A DNA stretch of 64,000 nt from the NCBI RefSeq assembly GCF_033845285.1, contig NZ_JAWXCX010000001.1, positions 635,495-699,494 on the forward strand. The letters are read 5' to 3'. The number at the start of each line of letters is the position of its first letter. The stretch's first letter is position 1. The notes beneath the pieces were generated by a model, which worked only from the letters and a program-made list of their open reading frames with translations, was not told the origin of the DNA and ran no database searches. Source of the stretch: Marinococcus sp. PL1-022 (GTDB lineage: Bacteria > Bacillota > Bacilli > Bacillales > Marinococcaceae). Shown one piece after another: positions 1 through 7,967 of this stretch. The position numbers and the translations under genes are program-made.

Positions 1-1041
1 CCAGCGCCGGACGGTGGCGGCAGCCTGGGCCATGTCCGGGCACCCGCTCGCTTCCACCTGCCGGTAGAAGGCGTACAGATCATCCCGGATCGCGCCGGCC
101 TGGCCGGTTGTCATCCGGCGCTTGCTCCGCTCAAACCAGGCCCGAAAGGCTTCTTTGAGTTCATATGCCGTCCGGAGCTCTTCCGACTCGGCCAGGTAAT
201 AGTCCCGGATCTTCACCTGTTGGGCGGTGAGGTCTTCGGCTTTTTTGGTAAACACGTGCTTCAGCCGTTTGCACCGCTTGCGGTGGTAGGACGACAGGGT
301 GTGCTGCACGCGGCGCCGGACCCGTTCGAGAGCCCAGTACACGTGCCGGTGCACGTGAAACCGGTCCGCCACGATGATCGGACGGTTCAGGGCCCGCCGG
401 GCCGCCTGGTGAAAGGGCGCACTCATATCCATCACGACCACCTCCACCTGGCCGCCTTTCTGCTGCAGGTACTGCTTCAGTGTCTCTTTCTTCCGGTCCG
501 GCAAAATGTCGACCGGACGTCCGGTAGCCCCGTCCGCCACCAACAGCTGATACTTGCCGGCGCTCGTGTCGCCTTTGTACTCGTCGACAGCAATCACCCG
601 TGGCAGCTGCTCCACGTGCGGGAGCGTCCGGGAAGCCAACTCGTCAAACCGGCGCAGCGCCGTCGTGACTGACGTGGAAAACTGGCGGGCTGTATCGGTG
701 AAATTCTTGCCGGTGACCAGCCGGAGGCCGAGGGCCTGATTCCATTCCCGGCTGTGCCGCTGATACCGATCGACCAGTGGATTAGCTTCAGCAAATCGCT
801 TCCCGCAGGGGCAGGCGTACCGCCGCCGACGATAATGAAGCACGGTTGGCCGTTCAAACCAGGCCGTATGCTGCACCCGCTGCCACCGGTAATCGTGGAC
901 CCGCCGGGTCCACGTGCCACAGGCTGGGCACCGGGACCGTTTCCGGGGCACCGCCACCTGAAGGTGCACCATTCCTTCCCGTTCGTCGGTGTGGAGGACC
1001 CTTACCCCTTGGAGGCCGGGGATCGTTATGTTACTATACAT
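1..1041 (-). CDS. ISL3-family transposase, C-terminus cut by window edge
   Basis: This is a DDE-type transposase of the ISL3 kind. The frame is open from an ATG at 1041 to base 1, so 347 codons are visible and the C-terminus lies outside the window. The N-terminal ~100 residues hold a Cys-rich zinc finger (CPAC near residue 39, then CPCGK near 76). The catalytic core begins around residue 140 with VIAVDEYKGD (first Asp), followed by VVMDMSAPF and then VADRFHVHRHV, the typical ISL3 order Asp...Asp...DxFH. A ribosome binding site (AGGAG, read on the minus strand at about 1051-1055) lies 10 nt before the ATG; a GTG two codons upstream is too close to it. The gene is strikingly GC-rich (41 of 60 bases in 301-360), unlike the chromosome around it, which indicates recent acquisition. 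The family call is firm; exact element identity needs the missing left part. Confidence 0.88.
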   Translation of the reverse strand, partial: MYSNITIPGLQGVRVLHTDEREGMVHLQVAVPRKRSRCPACGTWTRRVHDYRWQRVQHTAWFERPTVLHYRRRRYACPCGKRFAEANPLVDRYQRHSREWNQALGLRLVTGKNFTDTARQFSTSVTTALRRFDELASRTLPHVEQLPRVIAVDEYKGDTSAGKYQLLVADGATGRPVDILPDRKKETLKQYLQQKGGQVEVVVMDMSAPFHQAARRALNRPIIVADRFHVHRHVYWALERVRRRVQHTLSSYHRKRCKRLKHVFTKKAEDLTAQQVKIRDYYLAESEELRTAYELKEAFRAWFERSKRRMTTGQAGAIRDDLYAFYRQVEASGCPDMAQAAATVRRW

Positions 1042-1146
1042 ATGCACGCAACTCCTATCCTGCTTGGTTTTCGTCGACGCAAGTATAACGGATATCGGAG
1101 TCTGCGTGTTTTTTTGTGTCTGTACCCCAACAAATATTATAGAGCC
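1..1146 (-). mobile_element. ISL3-type insertion sequence, right end
   Basis: The element covers the transposase and about 105 bp upstream of it. Read on the minus strand the outer tip is GGCTCTATAATATTTGTTGG (1146 inwards), which resembles the GGCTCT-type terminal repeats of ISL3 elements. The other end and the 8-bp target duplication that this family makes lie outside the window, so the boundary is inferred from the terminal motif and from the rpsD terminator starting immediately after it. Confidence 0.65.
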
Positions 1147-1147
1147 T

Positions 1148-1187
1148 AAAAAATCCCGTGCAGATATTGATCTGCACGGGATTTTTA
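1148..1187 (-). terminator. rpsD terminator
   Basis: A perfect stem of about 17 bp (AAAAATCCCGTGCAGAT paired with its complement) closes on a 4-nt loop and has T-runs on both sides, so it can work in either direction. It starts 4 bp after the rpsD stop codon and directly touches the tip of the insertion sequence. Confidence 0.92.
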
Positions 1188-1190
1188 CTA

Positions 1191-1793
1191 TTAACGGGAG
1201 TAGTACTCAACGATCAGTGCTTCGGAAATTTCCGCAGGAAGCTCAGAGCGTTCAGGGTAACGACTGTAGGTGCCCTGAAGGTTGTCAGCATCAAATGTGA
1301 GATATTCCGGAACGAAAGAATTAGCTTCAAGTGCGTCCTGGATAGCGCTCATGTTGCGGGACTTTTCACGAACACTGATGGTTTTTCCTGGCTCTACGCG
1401 GTAAGACGGGATATCTACACGATTTCCGTCTACAGTGATGTGGCCATGGTTAACCAGCTGGCGTGCGCCGCGGCGTGTGCGGGAAAGGCCGAGACGATAA
1501 ACAAGGTTATCGAGACGGGATTCAAGCAGAATCAGGAAGTTTTCGCCGTGTACACCAGGCAGTTTGCCAGCGATGTTAAATGTGCGCAGGAATTGGCGCT
1601 CATTTAAGTTGTACATGAAACGAAGCTTCTGTTTTTCCTGCAGTTGAACACCGTATTCGGATAATTTTCTGCGCTGCGTTGGACCATGCTCTCCCGGCGG
1701 ATAAGGACGTTTTTCGAGTTCTTTTCCTGTACCACTGAGAGAGATGCCGAAGCGGCGGGACTTTTTCCAGGTTGGACCTGTATAGCGTGCCAT
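1191..1793 (-). CDS. rpsD: 30S ribosomal protein S4
   Basis: This 200-residue protein is the primary 16S rRNA binding protein that nucleates assembly of the 30S body. It has the family start [14 protein letters not shown], the N-terminal S4 domain and the C-terminal S4 RNA-binding fold ([22 protein letters not shown] around residues 90-125), ending VEYYSR. The open frame extends 62 codons upstream, but ATG 1793 has AGAGGAGG just before it and matches the family start, so the extension is rejected. It is a single-gene unit between its own promoter (1985-2013) and terminator (1148-1187). In Bacillus S4 represses its own synthesis through the leader RNA, and the long leader here fits that. Confidence 0.98.
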   Translation of the reverse strand: MARYTGPTWKKSRRFGISLSGTGKELEKRPYPPGEHGPTQRRKLSEYGVQLQEKQKLRFMYNLNERQFLRTFNIAGKLPGVHGENFLILLESRLDNLVYRLGLSRTRRGARQLVNHGHITVDGNRVDIPSYRVEPGKTISVREKSRNMSAIQDALEANSFVPEYLTFDADNLQGTYSRYPERSELPAEISEALIVEYYSR

Positions 1794-1978
1794 AATGGCA
1801 TCCTCCTCTATTAAAACAAATTTTGGTATAAAAACACTGTTGGCGAATCTCCCGTCATGCTCATTTTGCCCTCGTATGTCTTCGCCCCGACAGCTAGGGG
1901 TTACGCAACACACCTTGCTGACCGCAAGGAGCAAAATGGAAAGCACATGCAAGGCTTGCCCAGGCTGTCTTTTACACA
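1794..1978 (-). ncRNA. rpsD 5' leader, probable S4-binding autoregulatory RNA
   Basis: About 185 nt lie between the promoter and the rpsD start, far more than translation needs. On the minus strand the stretch holds several complementary blocks (GACAGCC...; GCTCCTTGCGGTCAGCAAGG; CCCCTAGCTGTCGGGG). CTCCTTGCggtCAGCAAGG and CCCC...GGGG can form adjacent helices. In B. subtilis the rpsD leader is a known target of S4 autoregulation. I call this one by position and length; I cannot confirm the pseudoknot. Confidence 0.55.
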
Positions 1979-1984
1979 ACCGTC

Positions 1985-2013
1985 ATTATAACTTCTGGCT
2001 GATGGCAAGTCAA
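1985..2013 (-). promoter_or_regulatory. sigma-A promoter of rpsD
   Basis: On the minus strand TTGACT (2013-2008) is followed after exactly 17 nt by a perfect TATAAT (1990-1985). It lies about 190 bp upstream of rpsD and points toward it. Confidence 0.88.
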
Positions 2014-2065
2014 TATGTTTTAACCTGAAAGAAGTGAACGTAAGTAAAAAAACTCTGTAGCGAAT

Positions 2066-2100
2066 AAAAAAGCCGGGAAGCTTAAATTAAGCTTTCCCGA
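2066..2100 (-). terminator. terminator after the free-Met-sulfoxide reductase gene
   Basis: On the minus strand CGGGAAAGCTT pairs with AAGCTTCCCG around a short AT loop and is followed by a T-run (2066-2071). It ends the hisJ-fRMsr unit before the rpsD promoter. Confidence 0.85.
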
Positions 2101-2122
2101 CGGGGAGGTGAACTCTGGAAGG

Positions 2123-2629
2123 CTAACTTTTAATTGAAAACAGCCCGTGTTCAATTTCGTCAGCAAACTGACGCAGAAAAGACTCTTCCTGCTCCGAAAA
2201 ACGGTTCAGTACAGGACTGTCAATGTCGAGCACGCCGTATACTTCCCCTTCAGGAGTGAACAACGGCACAACTATTTCTGACTGGCTGGCGGCGTCACAT
2301 GCGATATGACCCGGAAAGGCGTGCACATCTTCCACGCGGACTGTCTGTTTTTTCTGGTGAGCGGTGCCGCAGACTCCTTTGCCCGGAGTGATGCGATTGC
2401 AGGCAGGCAGTCCCTGGAATGGTCCGAGAACGAGTTCATTTTCTGTTTCCTTCCAAATATAGAAGCCGACCCAGTTTACATTGGATAAAAATTGATTGAG
2501 CAGGGCGGAAGCGTTAGCTAAATTGGCGGTTTGATCATTCTCATCTGAAAATAATGCTTTCGCCTGCTGACATAGTGTTTGGTAGCTTTTCTCTAAAGAT
2601 GAATCATAAGAAACCGGTTGAAAAGACAT
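2123..2629 (-). CDS. free methionine-(R)-sulfoxide reductase, GAF domain (YtsP-like)
   Basis: This 168-residue protein is one GAF domain of the fRMsr family, which reduces free methionine-R-sulfoxide in the cytosol. Three conserved cysteines can be seen in family context: PACNR, GKGVCGTA and HIACDA, corresponding to the resolving and catalytic cysteines of the E. coli and yeast enzymes. VPLFTPEGEVYGVLDIDS near the C-terminus is the conserved GAF strand. The ATG at 2629 has an AGAGGG site before it; the 35-codon upstream extension overlaps hisJ and is rejected. The gene starts 13 bp after the hisJ stop, so the two are probably co-transcribed. The corresponding B. subtilis gene is ytsP. Confidence 0.9.
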   Translation of the reverse strand: MSFQPVSYDSSLEKSYQTLCQQAKALFSDENDQTANLANASALLNQFLSNVNWVGFYIWKETENELVLGPFQGLPACNRITPGKGVCGTAHQKKQTVRVEDVHAFPGHIACDAASQSEIVVPLFTPEGEVYGVLDIDSPVLNRFSEQEESFLRQFADEIEHGLFSIKS

Positions 2630-2642
2630 GAATATCCCTCTT

Positions 2643-3464
2643 TCATTGTCGTAGTTGCTTTCCTGTAAGAGCTGAAATGTCATTACTGCCTGCCAGCAGT
2701 CCCGAAGAAGCGTGGGCATCGGAACCGTATACAAGTGGTATACCCATCTGTACTGCCGATTGTATTACCGATGGATGCGGGTACGGCTCAAGGCATTTTT
2801 CTTTTGTTGTCCCGGCACCGTTTGCATCAAGCTCTAGCCCTCTGGATTGAACCTCCATCAAAATAGCTTGAATAGCATTTTGATCAAGAAAATCGTATTC
2901 ATAATTTCTGTGAAACTTCCGAATAAGCGTCATATGCCCGATCCTTTTTGGGGCGTATGTTCCAAGTGGCGCCCGAGTAGAGCGGAGAACGGTGCGATAG
3001 TACAATTCCGATGCTTTTTGCGGGCTCCCACTCAGACGGACAAAGCGGTCAAAGTGCTCCGGGGAAAAATCAATACATATATATTCACTGTTTATTTTAA
3101 TGAAGTGGGAGGAAAGAATGCAATCTTCAAGCTCAGGACCATATGTGTTCATAAATTGCTCTGTATTTTTCTCAAAGCCTTCAATAAAATCCACTTCAAG
3201 GCCTTTTATAATCGAAATATCATTATTGTATTCTGACTGAAGGTCATTTAACTCGCGAAGATACCGGTCGAGCTGTGCAAGCGGCATGGCACTGTCTTTA
3301 TCCGGGACTGGGTCCGTAAAACCTTCAGGCAGAGGAGCGTGCTCGGTAAAAGTGATCGTTTTTATTCCGTTTTTAATGCAGGATTCAATGTAGTTATGAA
3401 ACGAATCACTGCTTCCGTGCGGGCAGAAGGGAGAGTGAATATGGCCGTCACGATTAATTGTCAT
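2643..3464 (-). CDS. hisJ: histidinol-phosphatase, PHP family
   Basis: This 273-residue PHP-type phosphoesterase dephosphorylates histidinol phosphate in histidine biosynthesis. Metal-binding motifs are visible: DGHIHSPFCPHG at the start, TEHAPLP near residue 42, GLEVDF near 90, SSHF near 120 and GSDAH near the C-terminus. I choose ATG 3464, 9 nt after AGAGGTG; a GTG four codons upstream lies inside that site. The gene sits away from any his operon, as in B. subtilis. It precedes the methionine-sulfoxide reductase gene in the same direction and is divergent from ezrA. Confidence 0.92.
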   Translation of the reverse strand: MTINRDGHIHSPFCPHGSSDSFHNYIESCIKNGIKTITFTEHAPLPEGFTDPVPDKDSAMPLAQLDRYLRELNDLQSEYNNDISIIKGLEVDFIEGFEKNTEQFMNTYGPELEDCILSSHFIKINSEYICIDFSPEHFDRFVRLSGSPQKASELYYRTVLRSTRAPLGTYAPKRIGHMTLIRKFHRNYEYDFLDQNAIQAILMEVQSRGLELDANGAGTTKEKCLEPYPHPSVIQSAVQMGIPLVYGSDAHASSGLLAGSNDISALTGKQLRQ

Positions 3465-3734
3465 AGGTATAAACACCTCTTTTAATGGGAAATATTATGT
3501 AAATATAGCTGGGTTAATTAAGGAAATAGGGAAAATGGATTTTCTAGAAATTTTCTTTATCGTCATATAACAATCACTGCGTTTACATGTTATCATAAGT
3601 TAAAGCAAACATAGTTGAAAAAATATTTTGAGTACGTTCGTGCACATAAAGTATCAGATAAGTATAAGTAACCCATAACGTGTAAATTATTGAAAAAACA
3701 AAGATGCACAGCGGGGAAAACTGGAGTGAAAAAT

Positions 3735-5444
3735 TTGGTGACAACAATTGTAATTATAGTTCTGGTTATCATTATCGCCGCGTTTGTCATATACGGAGCA
3801 TGGGGACGCAGACGCATTTACCGGGAGGTAGACCGCCTGGAGGATGCGAGGGCGAATTTGGCGGACCAGCCTGTGGCCGAAGAAATTGCGCGGGTCAAGG
3901 GCATGACAATGTCGGGAGAAACAGAAGAAAAGTTTGAATCATGGCGCAAGGACTGGGATGAAATTGTGGGAAAGCATCTGCCGGATATTGAAAAGGCTCT
4001 TTATGATGCGGAAGAAAAAGCAGACAAGTACAAGTTCAGTCAGGCTTCAGAAATCACTGCTGCTGTAGACACGCAGCTCACCAGTATTGAAGAGGAAATC
4101 AATAATATCTTTCTGGAAATAGAAGAGCTCGTACATAATGAATCTGATAACCGCCGCGGTATTGAAGAGTCGGAACAGAAATATGAAGAAATAAAACGTT
4201 TTGTTTCCCAGAACTGGCACACGCTTGGCAGGACAGCCCCGCTGTTTGATCAGCATATGCGAGATCTCCAGGTTTCTTTTGAAGCTTTTTACGAAGCGGT
4301 GGAGCAGGGGAACCAATTTGAAGCTAAACAGCTCAGGCAGAAACTCGATGAAGATTTAGAACGTGAAGAAGCATCGCTTTATGCTGTCCCTGATATGCTT
4401 GCAAAGGTACGCCGGCGCCTGCCGGAAGAATGGAAAGCCCTGCGCGCCGGGCTGTATGAAATGGAAGAGCAGGGTTACCCTATGGACGCTTTTGCATTTG
4501 AACAACGACTGAATGAAAACGAAGCAGAAGCTGAGCAACTGCAGACGCGGATTGAGAGCCTGGATCTTGACGGGGTTGCGGAACGTCTTGCCGAGATGGA
4601 TGCCTACAATGAAGAAGTGTACCGCATTCTTGAAGAAGAAGTGGAAGCCCGTGCCGAGGTCGAACGTCTGCTGCCGGAGGCGAATAAAGGCAGAGAGCAA
4701 TTATCTACGCGGATGCAGACACTGTTAGTGGAAAAAGAATTTATCGAAGCCAACTACCGGATTCCATCGGAAACAGAGCATCTGATTGCCTCATCGAAAC
4801 GACAGGTTGATGGAATTAGAAAGAGCGTATTACAATTGCAGGAGCAAAAAGAAAACAAAGAACACTCATTTACTCATATTGAGATGGAACTAAAGCAAAT
4901 TCTTGAAAAGCAGGAAGAAGTTGAATCGGGCATTCTGGAGGCAGAGAATCAGCTCGGCGTACTCCGAAAAGATGAAACACAGGCAATGGAAACGCTCGAG
5001 GAGCTGAAGCGCCAGAACCGCATCGAAGAAATGAGAATGCAGCGCACAAGACTGCCTAAGCTTCCGCCAATACTTTTAAATGAAAAAGAATCAGCAGATG
5101 ATAAAATTGCCCATGCTGCTGCGGCTCTTTCTGAGACTCCGCTTGAAATGTCGCAGGTTCGTGAAACGGTAGCTCAGGCAGAAGAAAGTGTCCGCACTGT
5201 CTCTACAATGCTTCGACGTATGGAAGAGCAGGCGTTGATGACTGAGCGTATCATCCAGCGTGGAAATTTATACCGCAGCAAGGAAGCTGAGCTTGACCAG
5301 AGTCTGCAGGAAGCAGAAAGTGCTTTCCGCAAAGGTCAGTATGAGCACGCGCTGCAGGTTGCTTCAGCGGCTGTTCGGAAAATGGATGACCGATTTGTAA
5401 CAGAAGTGCTGCAGGAATCTGACATGCAGCTGACAGAAGCATAA
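3735..5444 (+). CDS. ezrA: septation ring formation regulator EzrA
   Basis: EzrA is a membrane-anchored negative regulator of FtsZ ring assembly that also links the divisome to wall synthesis. From the chosen start the protein is 569 residues, close to the usual length. One N-terminal transmembrane segment (residues ~3-24, VIIVLVIIIAAFVIYGAW) is followed by GRRRIYREVDRLE and then almost continuous spectrin-like coiled coil to the end. A TTG at 3690 opens the frame but has no ribosome binding site. GGAG at 3723-3726 fits TTG 3735 (8 nt) or the adjacent GTG 3738 (11 nt), so the start is uncertain by one codon. It is monocistronic, with a terminator at 5461-5490. Confidence 0.95.
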   Translation: MVTTIVIIVLVIIIAAFVIYGAWGRRRIYREVDRLEDARANLADQPVAEEIARVKGMTMSGETEEKFESWRKDWDEIVGKHLPDIEKALYDAEEKADKYKFSQASEITAAVDTQLTSIEEEINNIFLEIEELVHNESDNRRGIEESEQKYEEIKRFVSQNWHTLGRTAPLFDQHMRDLQVSFEAFYEAVEQGNQFEAKQLRQKLDEDLEREEASLYAVPDMLAKVRRRLPEEWKALRAGLYEMEEQGYPMDAFAFEQRLNENEAEAEQLQTRIESLDLDGVAERLAEMDAYNEEVYRILEEEVEARAEVERLLPEANKGREQLSTRMQTLLVEKEFIEANYRIPSETEHLIASSKRQVDGIRKSVLQLQEQKENKEHSFTHIEMELKQILEKQEEVESGILEAENQLGVLRKDETQAMETLEELKRQNRIEEMRMQRTRLPKLPPILLNEKESADDKIAHAAAALSETPLEMSQVRETVAQAEESVRTVSTMLRRMEEQALMTERIIQRGNLYRSKEAELDQSLQEAESAFRKGQYEHALQVASAAVRKMDDRFVTEVLQESDMQLTEA

Positions 5445-5460
5445 TCGACAAGCAAATAGT

Positions 5461-5490
5461 TGAGAAGCCTGAACTCAGGCTTCTTTTTTA
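5461..5490 (+). terminator. ezrA terminator
   Basis: AGAAGCCTGA pairs with TCAGGCTTCT across a short loop and is followed by a T-run. Confidence 0.92.
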
Positions 5491-5521
5491 TGATATTAGC
5501 GAATGCTGGGAGGAATTTGAA

Positions 5522-6667
5522 ATGTATTTTGATAACAGCGCCACCACCCAGCCATACCAGGAAGTGCTGAGTGCTTACCGGAAAGCGTCCGAAAGCTATT
5601 TTGCCAATCCTTCTTCTTTTCACCATAAGGGCGGCGAAGCTGAACGCCTGCTTGAATCTGCGAGAAGCCAGATCGCCCGGGAATTAAACGTGAAACCGGA
5701 GCACTGCTTTTTTACAAGCGGTGGTACAGAAGGAAACAATATGGTATTAAAAGGAGCCGCAGAGGCGCGGAAAAATTTTGGCCATCATATTATAACGACG
5801 GCTGTTGAACACCCTTCAGTGATGGAAACCTGTGTCCATTTAGAGCAAAAAGGGTATCGAATAACATACCTTCCGGTTGGCAGTGACGGCCGTATAAATA
5901 CAAAAGATTTGCATAAAGCGTTAGAGCGGGATACTATCCTTGTTACAATTGGTCACACAAACAGTGAACTCGGTGCAGTACAGCCGATCGAGGCTATTGG
6001 AGAAATACTTTCTTCTTACCCTGATATTTATTTTCATACGGATTACGTGCAGGGGGCTGCCAAAATTCCATTAAATATTGAGAAAGCTGGTCTCGATTTT
6101 GTTACGGTCTCAGCACATAAATTTCATGGATTAAAGGGGACAGGAGTGTTATATAAGCACCCAAGAACAATGCTTGAGCCATTAGTCCACGGAGGCGGTC
6201 AGGAAAGCGGTGTACGTTCGGGGACGGAAAATACAGCAGGGGCTGCAGCTATGGCCAAAGCACTCCGCCTGGCAAAAGAGCGCTATGCTGCAAACAGCAG
6301 CAGAATTGAAGAAATTAAAAAACAGACAGCTGTGCGCCTGCAGGAAAGCGGCGGAGTGATCAACTCTCCTTTTTCCGGAGGGTCTCCCTTCATATTGAAT
6401 GTCTCCTTCCCAGGTATAAAACCAGAAGTGCTTGTTGAAGCGCTCGCGGAAAGAGGAGCTTCCATTTCCACCAAAACAGCATGTGCTTCGAAAAACTCGG
6501 AGCCATCGGCCGTCATTCTGGCTGCTACGGGAGAGCGGAAGCTTGCGGAAAGCGCCGTACGGATAAGTTTCTCTTCGGATACCAGAAAAGAGGAAGCCGT
6601 TCATTTATGCAGCATGTGTGAAGAAGTGCTGCCGCAGTTAAAAAAGGTTATGGAGGAACAGCAATGA
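5522..6667 (+). CDS. nifZ: cysteine desulfurase, NifS/IscS-like, partner of ThiI
   Basis: This 381-residue PLP enzyme takes sulfur from cysteine as a persulfide. The PLP lysine is in SAHKFHG (about residue 200) and the catalytic cysteine in TKTACASK (about residue 320). MYFDNSATTQP and HTDYVQGAAK are family signatures. GGGAGG lies 8 nt before ATG 5522. Its last four bases overlap the first four of thiI, so translation is coupled. In B. subtilis the equivalent gene, nifZ, supplies sulfur to ThiI for 4-thiouridine in tRNA, and the overlap supports the same role here. Confidence 0.95.
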   Translation: MYFDNSATTQPYQEVLSAYRKASESYFANPSSFHHKGGEAERLLESARSQIARELNVKPEHCFFTSGGTEGNNMVLKGAAEARKNFGHHIITTAVEHPSVMETCVHLEQKGYRITYLPVGSDGRINTKDLHKALERDTILVTIGHTNSELGAVQPIEAIGEILSSYPDIYFHTDYVQGAAKIPLNIEKAGLDFVTVSAHKFHGLKGTGVLYKHPRTMLEPLVHGGGQESGVRSGTENTAGAAAMAKALRLAKERYAANSSRIEEIKKQTAVRLQESGGVINSPFSGGSPFILNVSFPGIKPEVLVEALAERGASISTKTACASKNSEPSAVILAATGERKLAESAVRISFSSDTRKEEAVHLCSMCEEVLPQLKKVMEEQQ

Positions 6668-7869
6668 GAGAAGAATATTTATTAATTCGCTTCGGCGAAC
6701 TTGCTTTAAAAGGAAAGAACCGAAAAGAATTTGAGCGGCAGTTAAGAGAAAATATTGATCATGCAGTGAAAGATTTCCCCCACTGTGAAGTGCGGCGGAC
6801 CTACGGACGAATTGCGATCAATCTGCTGGGGGAACCTGCTGAAGAGGTTATTGAGGCAGTGAAGCCGGTGTTTGGAATATCTTCCATCAGCTATGCGAGA
6901 AAAGCAGACTTATCAGAAGAAGAGATACAGCAGACGGCCTATCAAATGTTTTCGGAATATAAGGATAGAAAAGCAACGTTTAAGGTGGAAGCAAGAAGGT
7001 CCAATAAAGACTTTCCTGTTCATTCCACGAAGCTTGCTCCAAGCGTTGGCAGTTATATTCTCCACCATACCGAAGGCGTCACAGTAGACGTGAAAAATCC
7101 GGAAGTGACCGTGGAAATTGATGTCCGAGAGCAGGGGGCCTATGTAAGCTGCGGACGTATTAACGGAGCAGGGGGTCTGCCGACAGGCACAGGCGGCAAA
7201 GTAGTCAGTATGCTTTCCGGGGGCATAGACAGTCCGGCTGCTGCATATTTAGCCATGAAGCGTGGAGTAACGATCGAGGCAGTACACTTTCACAGTCCGC
7301 CGTACACAAACGAACGGGCAAAGCAAAAAGTGGAGGATATCGCCCGGGTCCTCAGCCGGTTTGGAGGGAGTATCAATCTTCACGTGGTGCCATTTACCCG
7401 GATTCAGGAAGCTATCCGAAGCCAGGTGCCGGACGACCATACGATGACGATTACAAGAAGAGCGATGCTTGAGATCGTAACAAAAATAGCGGAGAAGGAA
7501 GACGCCAAGGCAGTAGTGAACGGTGAAAGCCTCGGGCAGGTGGCTTCCCAGACGCTTGAAAGTATGAATGTCATCAATGAAGTAACGAGTGTACCGGTGC
7601 TTCGGCCGCTGATTGCTATGGACAAAGAAGAAATTATCAGCATTGCTAAGCGTATAGGCACCTATGATATTTCTGTGCGTCCGTATGAAGACTGCTGTAC
7701 CGTGTTTCAGCCGGACAGTCCCGCGACCAAACCGAAAATTGGTTTAGTTTACAAATATGAAAAACGCTTGAATAAAGAGGAACTGTTTGAAGAAGCGGTA
7801 GCTGAAACGAAGGTGATTTCTATATCTGGCGCAAAGAGTGAAAAGGAAGAGTTTGAAGACCTTCTCTGA
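6664..7869 (+). CDS. thiI: tRNA 4-thiouridine sulfurtransferase ThiI
   Basis: ThiI adenylates tRNA U8 and transfers sulfur to form 4-thiouridine. This 401-residue protein has an N-terminal ferredoxin-like/THUMP region (to ~165) and a PP-loop pyrophosphatase domain with SGGIDSP at about residue 184. It ends shortly after the pyrophosphatase domain and lacks the C-terminal rhodanese domain of E. coli ThiI, which is the normal Bacillus form. The remaining conserved Cys region is PYEDCCTVF. It overlaps nifZ by 4 nt. Confidence 0.95.
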   Translation: MREEYLLIRFGELALKGKNRKEFERQLRENIDHAVKDFPHCEVRRTYGRIAINLLGEPAEEVIEAVKPVFGISSISYARKADLSEEEIQQTAYQMFSEYKDRKATFKVEARRSNKDFPVHSTKLAPSVGSYILHHTEGVTVDVKNPEVTVEIDVREQGAYVSCGRINGAGGLPTGTGGKVVSMLSGGIDSPAAAYLAMKRGVTIEAVHFHSPPYTNERAKQKVEDIARVLSRFGGSINLHVVPFTRIQEAIRSQVPDDHTMTITRRAMLEIVTKIAEKEDAKAVVNGESLGQVASQTLESMNVINEVTSVPVLRPLIAMDKEEIISIAKRIGTYDISVRPYEDCCTVFQPDSPATKPKIGLVYKYEKRLNKEELFEEAVAETKVISISGAKSEKEEFEDLL

Positions 7870-7967
7870 AAAGCTTTTTTCATTCATGAATATGGTATAA
7901 AATGGAATTTAAAAAGAGTTGAAACAAAACGGGAAGTTGCCCGTAAAAAGGAGAGGCGGTTAATGCT

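Noticed and set aside
1191-1607. Plus-strand open frame opposite rpsD
   Set aside because: It is antisense to a conserved ribosomal protein gene and has no family features.
1794-1979. N-terminal extension of rpsD by 62 codons
   Set aside because: The extension covers the leader RNA, is unlike any S4 protein, and a good ribosome binding site precedes the internal ATG.
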